DNA of 64,000 bases from Alkalimarinus coralli (GCF_023650515.1 NZ_CP096016.1:1071001-1135000), one strand, 5' to 3'. Positions 18,219-27,090 are shown, counted from the first letter of the stretch. Numbers and translations: made by a program. The notes: generated by a model not told the origin, from the sequence alone.

Positions 18219-19007
18219 ATGACAAATAAAGAAGAAAACTCGCAGGATATGGCAGGATTTGAAACGCAGCTTAAAAACCAGGCCGCTGATCTCAAAGATT
18301 TGGTTGATTCCGGTAACATTTCAGAAGCGTTGAAAGTAATCTCAGACTTAAATGCCACCCGAGATCAAAGTCTTTACCAGGAAGTTGGGCGGTTAACGCG
18401 AACCTTACACGAATCAATTAGAAATTTTCATATTGATACGGCAAGAGGGGCGGGTCAGGAAGAGCTTTCCAAAATTGATGATGCGACTGATCGCTTGTCT
18501 TATGTTGTCGACATGACCAATAAGGCTGCAAATAAGACCTTAGACCTTGTAGAAGAGAGTATGCCTATTGCTTCGGAAATGAAGGAAGAAGCAGATATTC
18601 TAAAAGGTGATTGGGCAAAACTACGTCGCAGAGAGATGAAGCCTGAAGAGTTTCGTCAGCTTTATAAACGTATGGACTTGTTTCTTGATAAATTAAGCAA
18701 TCAATCGGATAAAGTTTATCGTAATTTGTCCGACATATTGTTAGCACAAGATTTTCAGGATCTCACCGGTCAAGTCATTAAGAGAGTGACAGGGTTGGTG
18801 CAGGAGGTGGAGGAAAACCTAGTAAGCCTAGTGGCTATGGCCGGTAAGGTAGATCAGATTACAGGTACCGTTCACGAAGGATTAGAACAAGAAAAAGAAA
18901 AGAATATTGAACGTGGTGAGGGGCCTCAGATGAACGCGGAAGAACGTGTCGATGTGGTTTCGAGTCAGGATGATGTGGATGATTTACTCTCCAGTCTAGG
19001 TTTTTGA
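18219..19007 (+). CDS. cheZ: CheZ, CheY-phosphate phosphatase
   Basis: A 262-residue, largely helical dimer-forming phosphatase. The active-site segment AQDFQDLTGQVIKRV contains the catalytic Gln (Q180 or Q185 by count; the DFQDLTGQ motif is the family signature). The C-terminal peptide DVDDLLSSLGF binds CheY. It speeds removal of phosphate from CheY. It starts 14 bases after cheY and its end lies just before the cheA start. Confidence 0.95.
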   Translation: MTNKEENSQDMAGFETQLKNQAADLKDLVDSGNISEALKVISDLNATRDQSLYQEVGRLTRTLHESIRNFHIDTARGAGQEELSKIDDATDRLSYVVDMTNKAANKTLDLVEESMPIASEMKEEADILKGDWAKLRRREMKPEEFRQLYKRMDLFLDKLSNQSDKVYRNLSDILLAQDFQDLTGQVIKRVTGLVQEVEENLVSLVAMAGKVDQITGTVHEGLEQEKEKNIERGEGPQMNAEERVDVVSSQDDVDDLLSSLGF

Positions 19008-19018
19008 GGAGTGCTTGC

Positions 19019-21328
19019 ATGGGGTTTGAAGCGGATGAAGAGATTCTCCAGGACTTTTTAGTCGAGTCAGGTGAAATTCTCGAGCTTCTGTCAGAACAAC
19101 TGGTGGATTTGGAGCAGAATCCGGATGATACGGATTTGCTTAACGCGATATTTCGTGGGTTCCACACGGTGAAGGGCGGAGCTGGTTTTCTACAGCTTGA
19201 TGCGTTAGTTGAGTGCTGCCATGTGGCAGAGAACGTCTTCGATATTCTTCGAAATGGTAAGCGTACAGTTACTGCCGAATTGATGGACGTGGTACTGCAG
19301 GCGTTAGATGCCGTTAATGAAATGTTCGAACAGTGCAGAAATCGGGAAGAGCTGGTTCCCGCAGACCCCGCTTTGATTCAAGCGCTGGCAAGGCTTGCCG
19401 TTCCTGAAACTGAAGGCGAGCGAGCATCTGAGGCTCCAGCCACAGAGACAGCTCCCGACATGAACGAACCCCCCGTTGAGCAAAGCTCTGTGCAGACTGA
19501 AGATGACGCTGAAGAGAAGGGCGACATTACCGACGATGAGTTCGAACAACTTTTAAGTGCACTCGATGCGCCTGAAGGCACTACGGCTGCGGAATCTACA
19601 CAAGCCTCAACTGCTTCTTCCAGTGACAATGTTGAGTTGTTTGATGAGGCTCCATCAACAGGTGGCTCTGACGATGAAATCACTGATGATGAATTTGAAA
19701 AACTGTTGGATGACCTGCATGGAGCAGGTAAGCATGGCAGCATAGAAAAAGCCGAAAAACCTCAAGAGCCTGATTCAGGCGAAATTACTGACGACGAATT
19801 TGAAAAACTGCTGGATGACCTGCACGGAAAAGGCCAGTTTACAGGCGAAGTTGCGGGTGGCGGTTCAGTGTCACCCTCTCTCTCTCCCTCTCCCGAAACA
19901 GCTGCAGCGGGTGACTCTGACCTAATTGATGACAGTGAGTTTGATAAACTCCTTGATGATCTTCATGGTAAAGGAAAGGGGCCAACAGAAGGTGGCGGCG
20001 CTGTTTCGCCTGCGGCCAGTACGCCAACACCTCCGCCGGCGGCAAAACCCCAACCTAAACCTGAGCCTCAACCTAAACCTAAACCTGAGCCTGTATCGGC
20101 ACCAAAGACCTCTGCACCGGCCTCGCCCGCAGCTAAAAAGGCGGTTGGCAAAGAGCAGTCAATTGCTACCGAAACCACCGTTCGGGTTGATACCAAGCGT
20201 CTTGATGACATTATGAATATGGTTGGAGAGCTGGTATTGGTTAGAAATCGCTTGAAGCGCCTAGGTGATGAGAGTGAAAACGAGTCAATGCAAAAGGCGG
20301 TATCGAACCTTGATGTCGTGACGGGTGACCTGCAGTCTGCAGTGATGCAAACCCGTATGCAGCCAATCAAAAAGGTATTTGGAAGATTCCCAAGAGTCGT
20401 AAGGGACTTGGCTCGCAATCTTAAAAAAGAAGTTAACCTTGTTTTGCGTGGTGAAGATACTGACTTGGATAAAAACCTGGTTGAAGCACTTTCTGACCCT
20501 CTTGTCCACTTGGTAAGAAATGCTGTGGATCATGGTGTTGAATTACCGGATGTAAGAGAGGCGAGCGGTAAACCAAGAACAGGACGTGTTATTTTAGCCG
20601 CAGAACAAGAAGGTGATCATATTCTGCTGTCGATTGAAGATGACGGCGCGGGAATGGATCCGGACGTCCTTCGCAGAAAAGCGGTTGAAAAAGGCTTATA
20701 CGACGAGGATGCGGCTGAAAGACTGACCGATACCGAGTGCTTCAATCTTATTTTTGCACCTGGCTTTTCAACAAAAACCGAAATCTCTGATGTCTCTGGA
20801 CGAGGCGTCGGCATGGATGTGGTTAAGACCAAAATCACGCAGCTCAATGGCACGATATCGATCGATTCAGAAAAAGGTAAAGGTTCTCACATTATTATCA
20901 AGGTACCTTTGACACTGGCGATTATGCCGACGTTAATGGTACTGCTCGACGATCAGTCGTTCGCGTTCCCTCTGGTAAGCGTGGTAGAGATTTTTCACCT
21001 TGACCTATCGAGTACTAATATTGTCGACGGCCAGGAATGTGTAGTGGTCAGAGACAATGTATACCCGCTTTTTCATATTAAGCGCTGGCTGGTTGATAAT
21101 ATTCCAGATGAGTCTGAAAGTGATTCAGCCCATGTGGTGATTGTCTCAGTAGGGACCAAACGAGTCGGTTTTGTCGTTGATCAGCTTGTCGGCCAGGAAG
21201 AGGTGGTTATTAAACCGCTAGGGCGAATGCTGCACGGTACACCCGGAATGTCCGGTGCGACGATAACGGGTGATGGCCGAATAGCACTGATTCTTGATAT
21301 CCCTAGTTTGCTACAGCGTTATGCATAA
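19019..21328 (+). CDS. cheA: CheA, chemotaxis histidine kinase with repeat-bearing linker
   Basis: A 769-residue kinase. P1 (about 5-105) carries phospho-His H49 in FRGFHTVKGG. A long linker (about 125-385) holds four copies of an ITDDEFEKLLDDLHGKG-like motif (near residues 169, 221, 256 and 303) and a Pro/Lys-rich stretch. No clear P2 domain is seen in it. Dimerisation P3, the ATPase P4 (HLVRNAVDHG, DDGAGMD, GRGVGMDVVK) and the CheW-like P5 (from about 640) follow. It phosphorylates CheY and CheB. ATG 19019 follows GAGGAG at 19006-19011. Confidence 0.97.
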   Translation: MGFEADEEILQDFLVESGEILELLSEQLVDLEQNPDDTDLLNAIFRGFHTVKGGAGFLQLDALVECCHVAENVFDILRNGKRTVTAELMDVVLQALDAVNEMFEQCRNREELVPADPALIQALARLAVPETEGERASEAPATETAPDMNEPPVEQSSVQTEDDAEEKGDITDDEFEQLLSALDAPEGTTAAESTQASTASSSDNVELFDEAPSTGGSDDEITDDEFEKLLDDLHGAGKHGSIEKAEKPQEPDSGEITDDEFEKLLDDLHGKGQFTGEVAGGGSVSPSLSPSPETAAAGDSDLIDDSEFDKLLDDLHGKGKGPTEGGGAVSPAASTPTPPPAAKPQPKPEPQPKPKPEPVSAPKTSAPASPAAKKAVGKEQSIATETTVRVDTKRLDDIMNMVGELVLVRNRLKRLGDESENESMQKAVSNLDVVTGDLQSAVMQTRMQPIKKVFGRFPRVVRDLARNLKKEVNLVLRGEDTDLDKNLVEALSDPLVHLVRNAVDHGVELPDVREASGKPRTGRVILAAEQEGDHILLSIEDDGAGMDPDVLRRKAVEKGLYDEDAAERLTDTECFNLIFAPGFSTKTEISDVSGRGVGMDVVKTKITQLNGTISIDSEKGKGSHIIIKVPLTLAIMPTLMVLLDDQSFAFPLVSVVEIFHLDLSSTNIVDGQECVVVRDNVYPLFHIKRWLVDNIPDESESDSAHVVIVSVGTKRVGFVVDQLVGQEEVVIKPLGRMLHGTPGMSGATITGDGRIALILDIPSLLQRYA

Positions 21329-21484
21329 CATCCAGCCGTTGTGAGTGCTCTGAAACAAGGCGCTCGCAATTGCGTTATTTATTGACTATTCGTAATACTG
21401 TTAACTAGATGAGTAGAGTCGGTGCAGTAGAGTCTTCAGCGAAAACGTTGAACTGAAGGCATTTTTCTATCTGGAGATTCATGA

Positions 21485-22717
21485 ATGGCGGTTTCCGTCT
21501 TAGTCGTTGATGACTCGGGGTTTTTCAGGCGAAGAGTCTGTGAAATTCTAGAGTCAGTTAGCACAATAAAAGTAGTTGGCACCGCAAGCAACGGACAGGA
21601 AGCGCTTGAGCTGGTTAAAAAGCTTAAACCCGATGTAGTCACCATGGACTACGAGATGCCTGTTATGAACGGTGTGGCAGCGGTCAAACAGATTATGCGT
21701 GAGTCACCCACGCCTGTATTAATGTTTTCTTCGCTCACCTACGAAGGTGCACGCGTAACGCTGGATGCACTGGAAGCCGGAGCCGTCGATTTCCTACCTA
21801 AAAACTTTGAAGACATTGCGAGGGACTCCAGCAGAATGCAGGAAGTTCTTAAGCAGCGTATTCTAGCCGTTGCTGCTACTAACAAGCAGCGCACTCCTGC
21901 TCGACCCTCCGCAATTTCGCAGTCTTCCTCTTCCACAGCCGGTACGCATCAATCGGGCGGCACGGAAAGCCCGGCAGGTAAAAGTCCGGTGGGTAAGCGC
22001 ACTGAGCGAGTGAAGCCAATAGCAAGGCCTGGCCCAGTTGTAAAATCTGATACAGGAGGGCTTAACCGTTCCCAAGCATCGGCACGAGGCTCAATGAGCC
22101 AGAAGGACTTATCTGAAGAGCCTGTTTCGAACAGCAAGATATCACACCCGGTGAATTTGGTGGCAATTGGTACGTCTACAGGTGGGCCGATTGCGTTGCA
22201 GAAAGTTCTGACAAAGCTGCCTTCAAGCTTTTCCAAGCCCATTGTGCTGATTCAGCATATGCCGGCATCGTTTACCTTGGCGTTTGCTGAGCGATTGAAT
22301 CGGCAGTGTCAGATTACTGTTAAGCAAGCAGAAGATGGCGACATGCTTAGGCCCGGCTTGGCTTTGTTGGCTCCTGGTGGCAAGCAGATGATTATTGAAT
22401 CCCGCTCGGGAAGTGCCCGAGTGAAGATTCTTGAAGGGGATGACCGATTGCACTATAAGCCGTGTGTTGATGTAACCTTCGGTTCAGCAGCCAGGTGTTT
22501 TCCAGGGAAAACCTTAGGCATTATTTTGACTGGCATGGGTGCAGACGGAAAAGACGGTTGCCGCTTGATGAAGCAAACCGGCTCAACGGTTTGGGCGCAG
22601 GATGAGAAAAGTAGTGTCATCTATGGAATGCCAATGGCCGTTGTAAAAGCCGGTCTGGCGGATGAAGTGCTGAGTCTGGGAGATGTTGCAGGACGTATTG
22701 TGTCCGGGGTCAAGTAA
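21485..22717 (+). CDS. cheB: CheB2, chemotaxis methylesterase
   Basis: A 410-residue CheB. The receiver domain (D9/D10, D55 in TMDYEMPVMNG) is followed by a long Ser/Pro/Arg-rich linker (about 140-220). The esterase domain has S in GTSTGG, H in IQHMPAS and D in TGMGADGKDG. It demethylates chemoreceptors. It is longer than CheB1 (418-1485) mainly through the linker. Start ATG 21485 is preceded by CTGGAGA. Its stop overlaps the motC start by one base (TAATG), so translation is coupled. Confidence 0.96.
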   Translation: MAVSVLVVDDSGFFRRRVCEILESVSTIKVVGTASNGQEALELVKKLKPDVVTMDYEMPVMNGVAAVKQIMRESPTPVLMFSSLTYEGARVTLDALEAGAVDFLPKNFEDIARDSSRMQEVLKQRILAVAATNKQRTPARPSAISQSSSSTAGTHQSGGTESPAGKSPVGKRTERVKPIARPGPVVKSDTGGLNRSQASARGSMSQKDLSEEPVSNSKISHPVNLVAIGTSTGGPIALQKVLTKLPSSFSKPIVLIQHMPASFTLAFAERLNRQCQITVKQAEDGDMLRPGLALLAPGGKQMIIESRSGSARVKILEGDDRLHYKPCVDVTFGSAARCFPGKTLGIILTGMGADGKDGCRLMKQTGSTVWAQDEKSSVIYGMPMAVVKAGLADEVLSLGDVAGRIVSGVK

Positions 22718-23457
22718 TGGATTTATTGAGTATTATTGGTGTTATTTTAGCCTTTGGTGCAGTTATTGGAGGCAACTTTCTCGAAGGTGGTACGGTTGAT
22801 GCCCTGATCAACCTGCCAGCGACGATTATTGTAATTGGCGGAACCTTTGCCGCTATCATGCTGCAAACATCGTTAAAGCTATTAAAGCATGCTGGCCGAA
22901 TGTTTCTTTGGGTGTTTATGCCGCCATATGTCAACTTGGAAGATGGTGTTGATAAGGTCGTCAAATGGAGTATGAGGGCTAGAAAAGAAGGGCTGTTAGG
23001 ACTGGAAACAATCGCCGGAAAAGAGAAGGAGGCGTTTGCAAAAAAAGGGTTACAGCTGCTGGTTGATGGAGCCGAGCCTGATACCATTCGAAGTGTCATG
23101 GAGCTTGAGCTTATCGCTAAGGAAAACAGAGATATCGAAGGTGCTAAAGTCTATGAGAGTATGGGAGGCTATTCTCCTACGATTGGTATCATCGGTGCGG
23201 TAATGGGGTTGATTCATGTTATGAGTCACCTGGAAGACCCTGCCTCTTTAGGCTCGGGCATTGCTACAGCGTTTGTCGCCACGATCTACGGCGTCGCATT
23301 TGCCAACCTGTTTTTGTTCCCAGTTGCGAATAAACTTAAAGCGGTCATAAAGCTTGAATCGCTATATCGGGAGTTGATGATCGAAGGTTTGGTCTCGATC
23401 TCTGAAGGGGAAAACCCCCGCTCAATCGAATTGAAACTTAGAGGTTTTCTTCACTAA
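22717..23457 (+). CDS. motC: MotC, MotA-family flagellar stator protein
   Basis: A 246-residue proton/sodium channel subunit of the MotA/TolQ/ExbB superfamily with four membrane helices. The opening MDLLSIIGVILAFGAVIGGN and the paired late helices (GGYSPTIGIIGAVMGLIHVM, then IATAFVATIYGVAFANL) are typical. The cytoplasmic loop between helices 2 and 3 contacts FliG. It forms the stator with MotD encoded next. In P. aeruginosa the matching pair (MotCD) is the stator needed for swarming. Confidence 0.94.
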   Translation: MDLLSIIGVILAFGAVIGGNFLEGGTVDALINLPATIIVIGGTFAAIMLQTSLKLLKHAGRMFLWVFMPPYVNLEDGVDKVVKWSMRARKEGLLGLETIAGKEKEAFAKKGLQLLVDGAEPDTIRSVMELELIAKENRDIEGAKVYESMGGYSPTIGIIGAVMGLIHVMSHLEDPASLGSGIATAFVATIYGVAFANLFLFPVANKLKAVIKLESLYRELMIEGLVSISEGENPRSIELKLRGFLH

Positions 23458-23475
23458 TACTCAGGCGGGCTTAAT

Positions 23476-24264
23476 ATGAGACGACAGTTGGAAGAGGATG
23501 AGTCTCACAGTAAAGAGCGGTGGCTCGTTTCCTACGCAGACTTCATTACATTGCTTTTTGCATTTTTTGTGGTGATGTATTCGGTTTCATCGGTCAATGA
23601 AGGCAAATACAAAGTTCTCTCAGAAACCCTTGAAGGAGCCTTCAACTCTGCCCAGAGAACGACCAAGCCGATACAGATTGGCGATCACATTCCACGCTCG
23701 AGTGGTCAAAATGAGGGTGAACAAAAAATACAGCCTGTTGAATCCATTCCAAGAGGGAGTGAGGGGCGAATAAAAGATAGAACCAAAGGGATGCGCGAAA
23801 TTGCAGATAAATTCGCCGCAGAGTTTTCTGGCTTGATCACCGATGGGCTGGTCTCGGTGAATGAGAATGAAGACTGGATTGAAGTCTCGTTATCAAACAA
23901 AATTTTATTCAAAAGTGGAGATGTTGAACCTTATGACGAGGCATTTCCTATTCTTGAGCAGGTCGCAACTATACTTAAATCCCATGATAATGCGCTTTTA
24001 GTAGAAGGTTTTACCGACAATATTCCCATTCGTACTCGCTCTCACCCTTCAAACTGGGAGTTATCTTCGTCGCGTTCGGCGGCGGTTGTTCGTTTACTGG
24101 CGCATGAAGGTGTCGACCCTTCCAGAATGGCTGCTGTAGGCTACGGGGAATATCAGCCTGTTGCGAGGAATGACACGCCTGAAGGAAGAAGTCGCAACCG
24201 CAGGATTGTGCTGGTGATTTCAAAAGACCCAAATGTGCGTGTCACCTTGCGCAATAAAGGTTAA
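23476..24264 (+). CDS. motD: MotD, MotB-family stator protein
   Basis: A 262-residue protein. After a short charged N-terminus comes one membrane helix containing the ion-binding Asp, SYADFITLLFAFFVVMYS (D near residue 22). A plug/linker segment leads to an OmpA-like peptidoglycan-binding domain (about 135-255) with GFTDNIPI, NWELSSSRSAAV and GRSRNRRIVLVI. It anchors the stator to the cell wall. It starts 18 bases after motC. Confidence 0.95.
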   Translation: MRRQLEEDESHSKERWLVSYADFITLLFAFFVVMYSVSSVNEGKYKVLSETLEGAFNSAQRTTKPIQIGDHIPRSSGQNEGEQKIQPVESIPRGSEGRIKDRTKGMREIADKFAAEFSGLITDGLVSVNENEDWIEVSLSNKILFKSGDVEPYDEAFPILEQVATILKSHDNALLVEGFTDNIPIRTRSHPSNWELSSSRSAAVVRLLAHEGVDPSRMAAVGYGEYQPVARNDTPEGRSRNRRIVLVISKDPNVRVTLRNKG

Positions 24265-24313
24265 TCAACTTCAACGTTTCGTTACATTTTTCTATGGCAT
24301 TATTCCTGCTTGT

Positions 24314-24368
24314 TAGGTCTAAAATAGGCCTAAAGTAGGCCTAAAGTAGGCCTAAAGTAGGTCTAAAA
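24314..24368. repeat. Five tandem 11-bp repeats upstream of parC
   Basis: Five head-to-tail copies of TAGGYCTAAAR without gaps. The three inner copies (24325-24357) are identical, TAGGCCTAAAG; the two outer ones are TAGGTCTAAAA. The palindromic core AGGCCT occurs in each inner copy. The spacing of 11 bp is close to one DNA turn, so any bound protein would line up on one face. It lies 158 bases before the parC start, after the motD end. Confidence 0.95.
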
Positions 24369-24525
24369 TAGCAAAACCGGCAAAAGTGTGCCTGGCTGTT
24401 AGGGTGCTGTGGTTGTGATATGAGTTGTTTTATTGCTAATTCAATCATTAAGTTATTGCCATCTTTGTCGATATAACTACCTCAGGCTGTTGATTTTAAT
24501 AAACATAAAGATAAGAGGTACCGCT

Positions 24526-25308
24526 GTGCGTATCTGGGCAATTGCAAATCAGAAGGGTGGAGTAGGGAAAACAACGACAACTGTAGCCTTGGGTGGTCTA
24601 TTGGCCAAAGAAGGCAAGCGAGTGCTGATGATGGATCTTGACCCTCATGGCTCCCTCACCAGTTATTTTAAATATGACCCTGATACTATTGAGCACAGCG
24701 CATTTGATCTGTTTTTACATCAAGGCAAAGTGCCCCAAGATCTACCCGCCACCTTAATTGTCAAAACATCGATGCCAGGGTTAAAGCTGCTGCCCGCGTC
24801 TACGGCACTGGCAACACTGGAGCGACGAATGGTTGGCGTTGAAGGCATGGGATTAATTATTTCCCGAGCGCTTGCCATATTGTGGGATGACTTTGATTAC
24901 GTACTGATCGATAACACGCCTTCTCTCGGTGTTCTGATGATCAATGCATTAGCTGCGAGTCAGCACTTGATGGTGCCGGTTCAGACCGAATTTTTGGCGC
25001 TTAAAGGTCTTGAGAGGATGATGCACACATTGGATATGGTGATTAAATCTCAAAAGAGTAAATTAACATATACCATCATTCCAACTATGTTTGATAGAAG
25101 GACTCAGGCGTCGGTACAAAGTCTGAGGTCAGTAAAAAATACCTGGGGTTCACAGGTCTGGAAGTATGCCATTCCTGTGGATACTAAATTCAGAGATGCG
25201 AGTAGAATGGGGGTTGTTCCCTCAGAGCTTGATGAAGCAACTCACGGAGTTAGGGCGTATAAAAAATTACTGGAAAATATTAGGGAAAACGAAGCCGTCA
25301 ATATTTGA
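24526..25308 (+). CDS. parC: ParC, ParA-like ATPase of the chemosensory array
   Basis: A 260-residue ParA/Soj-type ATPase. Walker A is KGGVGKTTTTVALG (about 10-23), the A' box is VLMMDLDPHGS, and Walker B is YVLIDNTPSLG. In vibrios and pseudomonads the gene in this place (between the stator genes and cheW) positions chemotaxis arrays at the cell pole and splits them between daughter cells. GTG 24526 is chosen because AAGAGG at 24513-24518 fits and the protein then begins VRIWAIANQKGG. No parB follows. Tandem repeats flank the gene on both sides. This is unrelated to topoisomerase IV ParC. Confidence 0.9.
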   Translation: MRIWAIANQKGGVGKTTTTVALGGLLAKEGKRVLMMDLDPHGSLTSYFKYDPDTIEHSAFDLFLHQGKVPQDLPATLIVKTSMPGLKLLPASTALATLERRMVGVEGMGLIISRALAILWDDFDYVLIDNTPSLGVLMINALAASQHLMVPVQTEFLALKGLERMMHTLDMVIKSQKSKLTYTIIPTMFDRRTQASVQSLRSVKNTWGSQVWKYAIPVDTKFRDASRMGVVPSELDEATHGVRAYKKLLENIRENEAVNI

Positions 25309-25390
25309 TTGGCGGTCTAATGTTGGGGCGACGAATACCTTGCTACAACCAAGGTGATATCGTTTGCTCAGCGTGGGCACTGTTTAGATT

Positions 25391-25468
25391 AAGTTGTAAA
25401 AGATCAAGTTGTATATAGATCAAGTTGTATATAGATCAAGTTGTATATAGATCAAGTAGTAAAAGGGC
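25391..25468. repeat. Tandem 15-16-bp repeats between parC and the next gene
   Basis: Three perfect 16-bp copies of AAGTTGTATATAGATC (25406-25421, 25422-25437, 25438-25453) are flanked by two diverged 15-bp copies, AAGTTGTAAAAGATC (25391-25405) and AAGTAGTAAAAGGGC (25454-25468). The array ends 22 bases before the ATG of the following gene, so it occupies its leader. Confidence 0.95.
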
Positions 25469-25490
25469 AGTTCGAGATGAGTGGTTCGAA

Positions 25491-25913
25491 ATGAGTCGTA
25501 AGCACAATCAATTTGTAGCATCGCCCAATGATGCCATTAACAGTTATATTGGCGATCTTCTTTGGTCTGAAAGCGAAGAGGAACAGCGTGTTGCACCTGA
25601 TAACTTATCGGTCACTACTACTAATACTACTACCGCTAAACTCCAGTCTCTTTCAAATACCATTAAGCCAGGTTTCTGGTTGATTCCTCTGACTAATTTA
25701 GATCATTATCGATTGGACTTGTCGCGCCCTCAGCGTTCCCTGAATGCGTCATTTGCCCTGCTTTTATCAGGGCTGTTATTGCTGAAATGCCCTATTAGCG
25801 GCCGTGTGCGCGAAGCTGTTGTTGAGCAGTGTCATGAGAGGATGATGGAGTACCGCTTACTCTGCAAGATCACTCGGTTGCCTTCCGCAACAAGGAGGTT
25901 CAATGAGTCGTAA
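25491..25913 (+). CDS. Unrecognised protein between parC and parP, possible short ParP paralogue
   Basis: A 140-residue protein of unknown function. I chose ATG 25491, which gives MSRKHNQF; an upstream TTG in the repeat array is unlikely. Its first ~25 residues match ParP in pattern: both begin MSRK and then have P..A...Y..DLL. The first 13 bases of both genes are identical (ATGAGTCGTAAGC). Its C-terminal ~70 residues can be laid by eye over the start of the ParP CheW-like domain (PL..L, then a GLL, later an E..EYR-like stretch ending in RL), but the match is weak. The 3' end overlaps the parP start by 11 bases, so it is probably translated with it. I know of no gene here in Pseudomonas or Vibrio. 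Confidence 0.75.
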   Translation: MSRKHNQFVASPNDAINSYIGDLLWSESEEEQRVAPDNLSVTTTNTTTAKLQSLSNTIKPGFWLIPLTNLDHYRLDLSRPQRSLNASFALLLSGLLLLKCPISGRVREAVVEQCHERMMEYRLLCKITRLPSATRRFNES

Positions 25914-27090
25914 GCGGTATAGTGATACGATCAACCCTCAGGTTGCGGTACAGGACTACCTTGATGACTTGCTACAAAAGTTACCATCAACATCTCCGTT
26001 GGATGAGCTAAGGGAGGCTGAAGAGCGTGAAGCTGCGCTAGCCAGTGAACGCGCGAGAAAACTCTCAGAAGGTCGCGGTCACAGACAGCGTGAACAGAAA
26101 CCAGTAATACCAATGGCCGGAAGTGGCAGCCACAATTACACGGCTGGCAGAGAAACGTCACTGGCTGCGCAACGGTTGGAAAAGAAAAGAGCGCTGGCCA
26201 GAGCGGTACCGAGGGATTTCCGGGAGCCGCTGACTCTTAAGTCACCCTCGATTAGTGGTATGCTTAGCGCTATACCAGACGCTGTGCAGAGCACGAGCCC
26301 GGCATTAGAGCTGCCTAAAACTAAAACTAAAACTAAAGCTGATGTGGCGGTCGCCAAAAATATCCCTGAACAGGTTGTCGGTGAACTCGATTCCCCTGCC
26401 ACTTCTTGTGAAAGCAGCCCTAAGAACGCTGGCACCGAGAGCGTTGTTGCAGATAATAATTTGACAACGGCTAAGGCTGAACCTCTTGGTAAAACTCAGG
26501 ATGTTAGCGAAAAAACTAAAACGACCCCTAATGCGCCTGCAGCTGAGCAATCGGTTGAGTCTGAACAGGCGACAGCGGCTGCTGAGGAACGTAGTGCGTA
26601 TTTGGATAGCTGGTTGGATAATGGCCGGCCAAACTGGGCTCAAGGTCGGTTTGAGTGTCTGATTTTTACTGTGGCAGGGTTGAAACTAGCCGTGCCTTTG
26701 GTTTCGCTGGGGGCGATTCACTCTATGGATCGGGAACTGACACCGCTAGTGGGTAGGCCCCCATGGTTTCTTGGCTTGTTGCCGGTAGGCGAAAAAAATA
26801 TCAAGGTGGTCGATTCTGCGCTGTGGATAATGCCGGAGCGTTATAACGAGGCTGCTAAAGAGGGGTATCGATTTGTCATCAGGCTTGATAATAGCGAGTG
26901 GGGGATGGCCTGCGACTCTGTTGCACAGTCTTTCTCCCTCTCGCCAGAAGAAGTGCGATGGAGAACCGACCGAGGCAAAAGGCCATGGCTTGCGGGTACG
27001 GTAATCGATCATATGTGTGCATTGATGGATGTGGCGGCCGTTGCCCACTTGCTTGATACTGCCCAGAAAACAAACCACTCCCCAATATAA
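25903..27090 (+). CDS. parP: ParP-like CheW-domain protein
   Basis: A 395-residue protein. It has a conserved N-terminal peptide (NPQVAVQDYLDDLL, about 11-24), a long disordered region with Ala, Glu and KTK repeats (about 30-240), and a C-terminal CheW-like domain (about 247-390) starting FECLIFTVAGLKLAVPLVSL. In Vibrio, ParP joins ParC to the array: its CheW-like AIF domain binds the CheA localisation domain and keeps arrays at the pole. Position directly after parC and before cheW supports this. The start overlaps the preceding gene by 11 bases. The functional reading is by family and context. Confidence 0.85.
   Translation: MSRKRYSDTINPQVAVQDYLDDLLQKLPSTSPLDELREAEEREAALASERARKLSEGRGHRQREQKPVIPMAGSGSHNYTAGRETSLAAQRLEKKRALARAVPRDFREPLTLKSPSISGMLSAIPDAVQSTSPALELPKTKTKTKADVAVAKNIPEQVVGELDSPATSCESSPKNAGTESVVADNNLTTAKAEPLGKTQDVSEKTKTTPNAPAAEQSVESEQATAAAEERSAYLDSWLDNGRPNWAQGRFECLIFTVAGLKLAVPLVSLGAIHSMDRELTPLVGRPPWFLGLLPVGEKNIKVVDSALWIMPERYNEAAKEGYRFVIRLDNSEWGMACDSVAQSFSLSPEEVRWRTDRGKRPWLAGTVIDHMCALMDVAAVAHLLDTAQKTNHSPI

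Noticed and set aside
25391..25468. CRISPR array
   Set aside because: Repeats are contiguous without spacers, only 15-16 bp long, and no cas gene is near.
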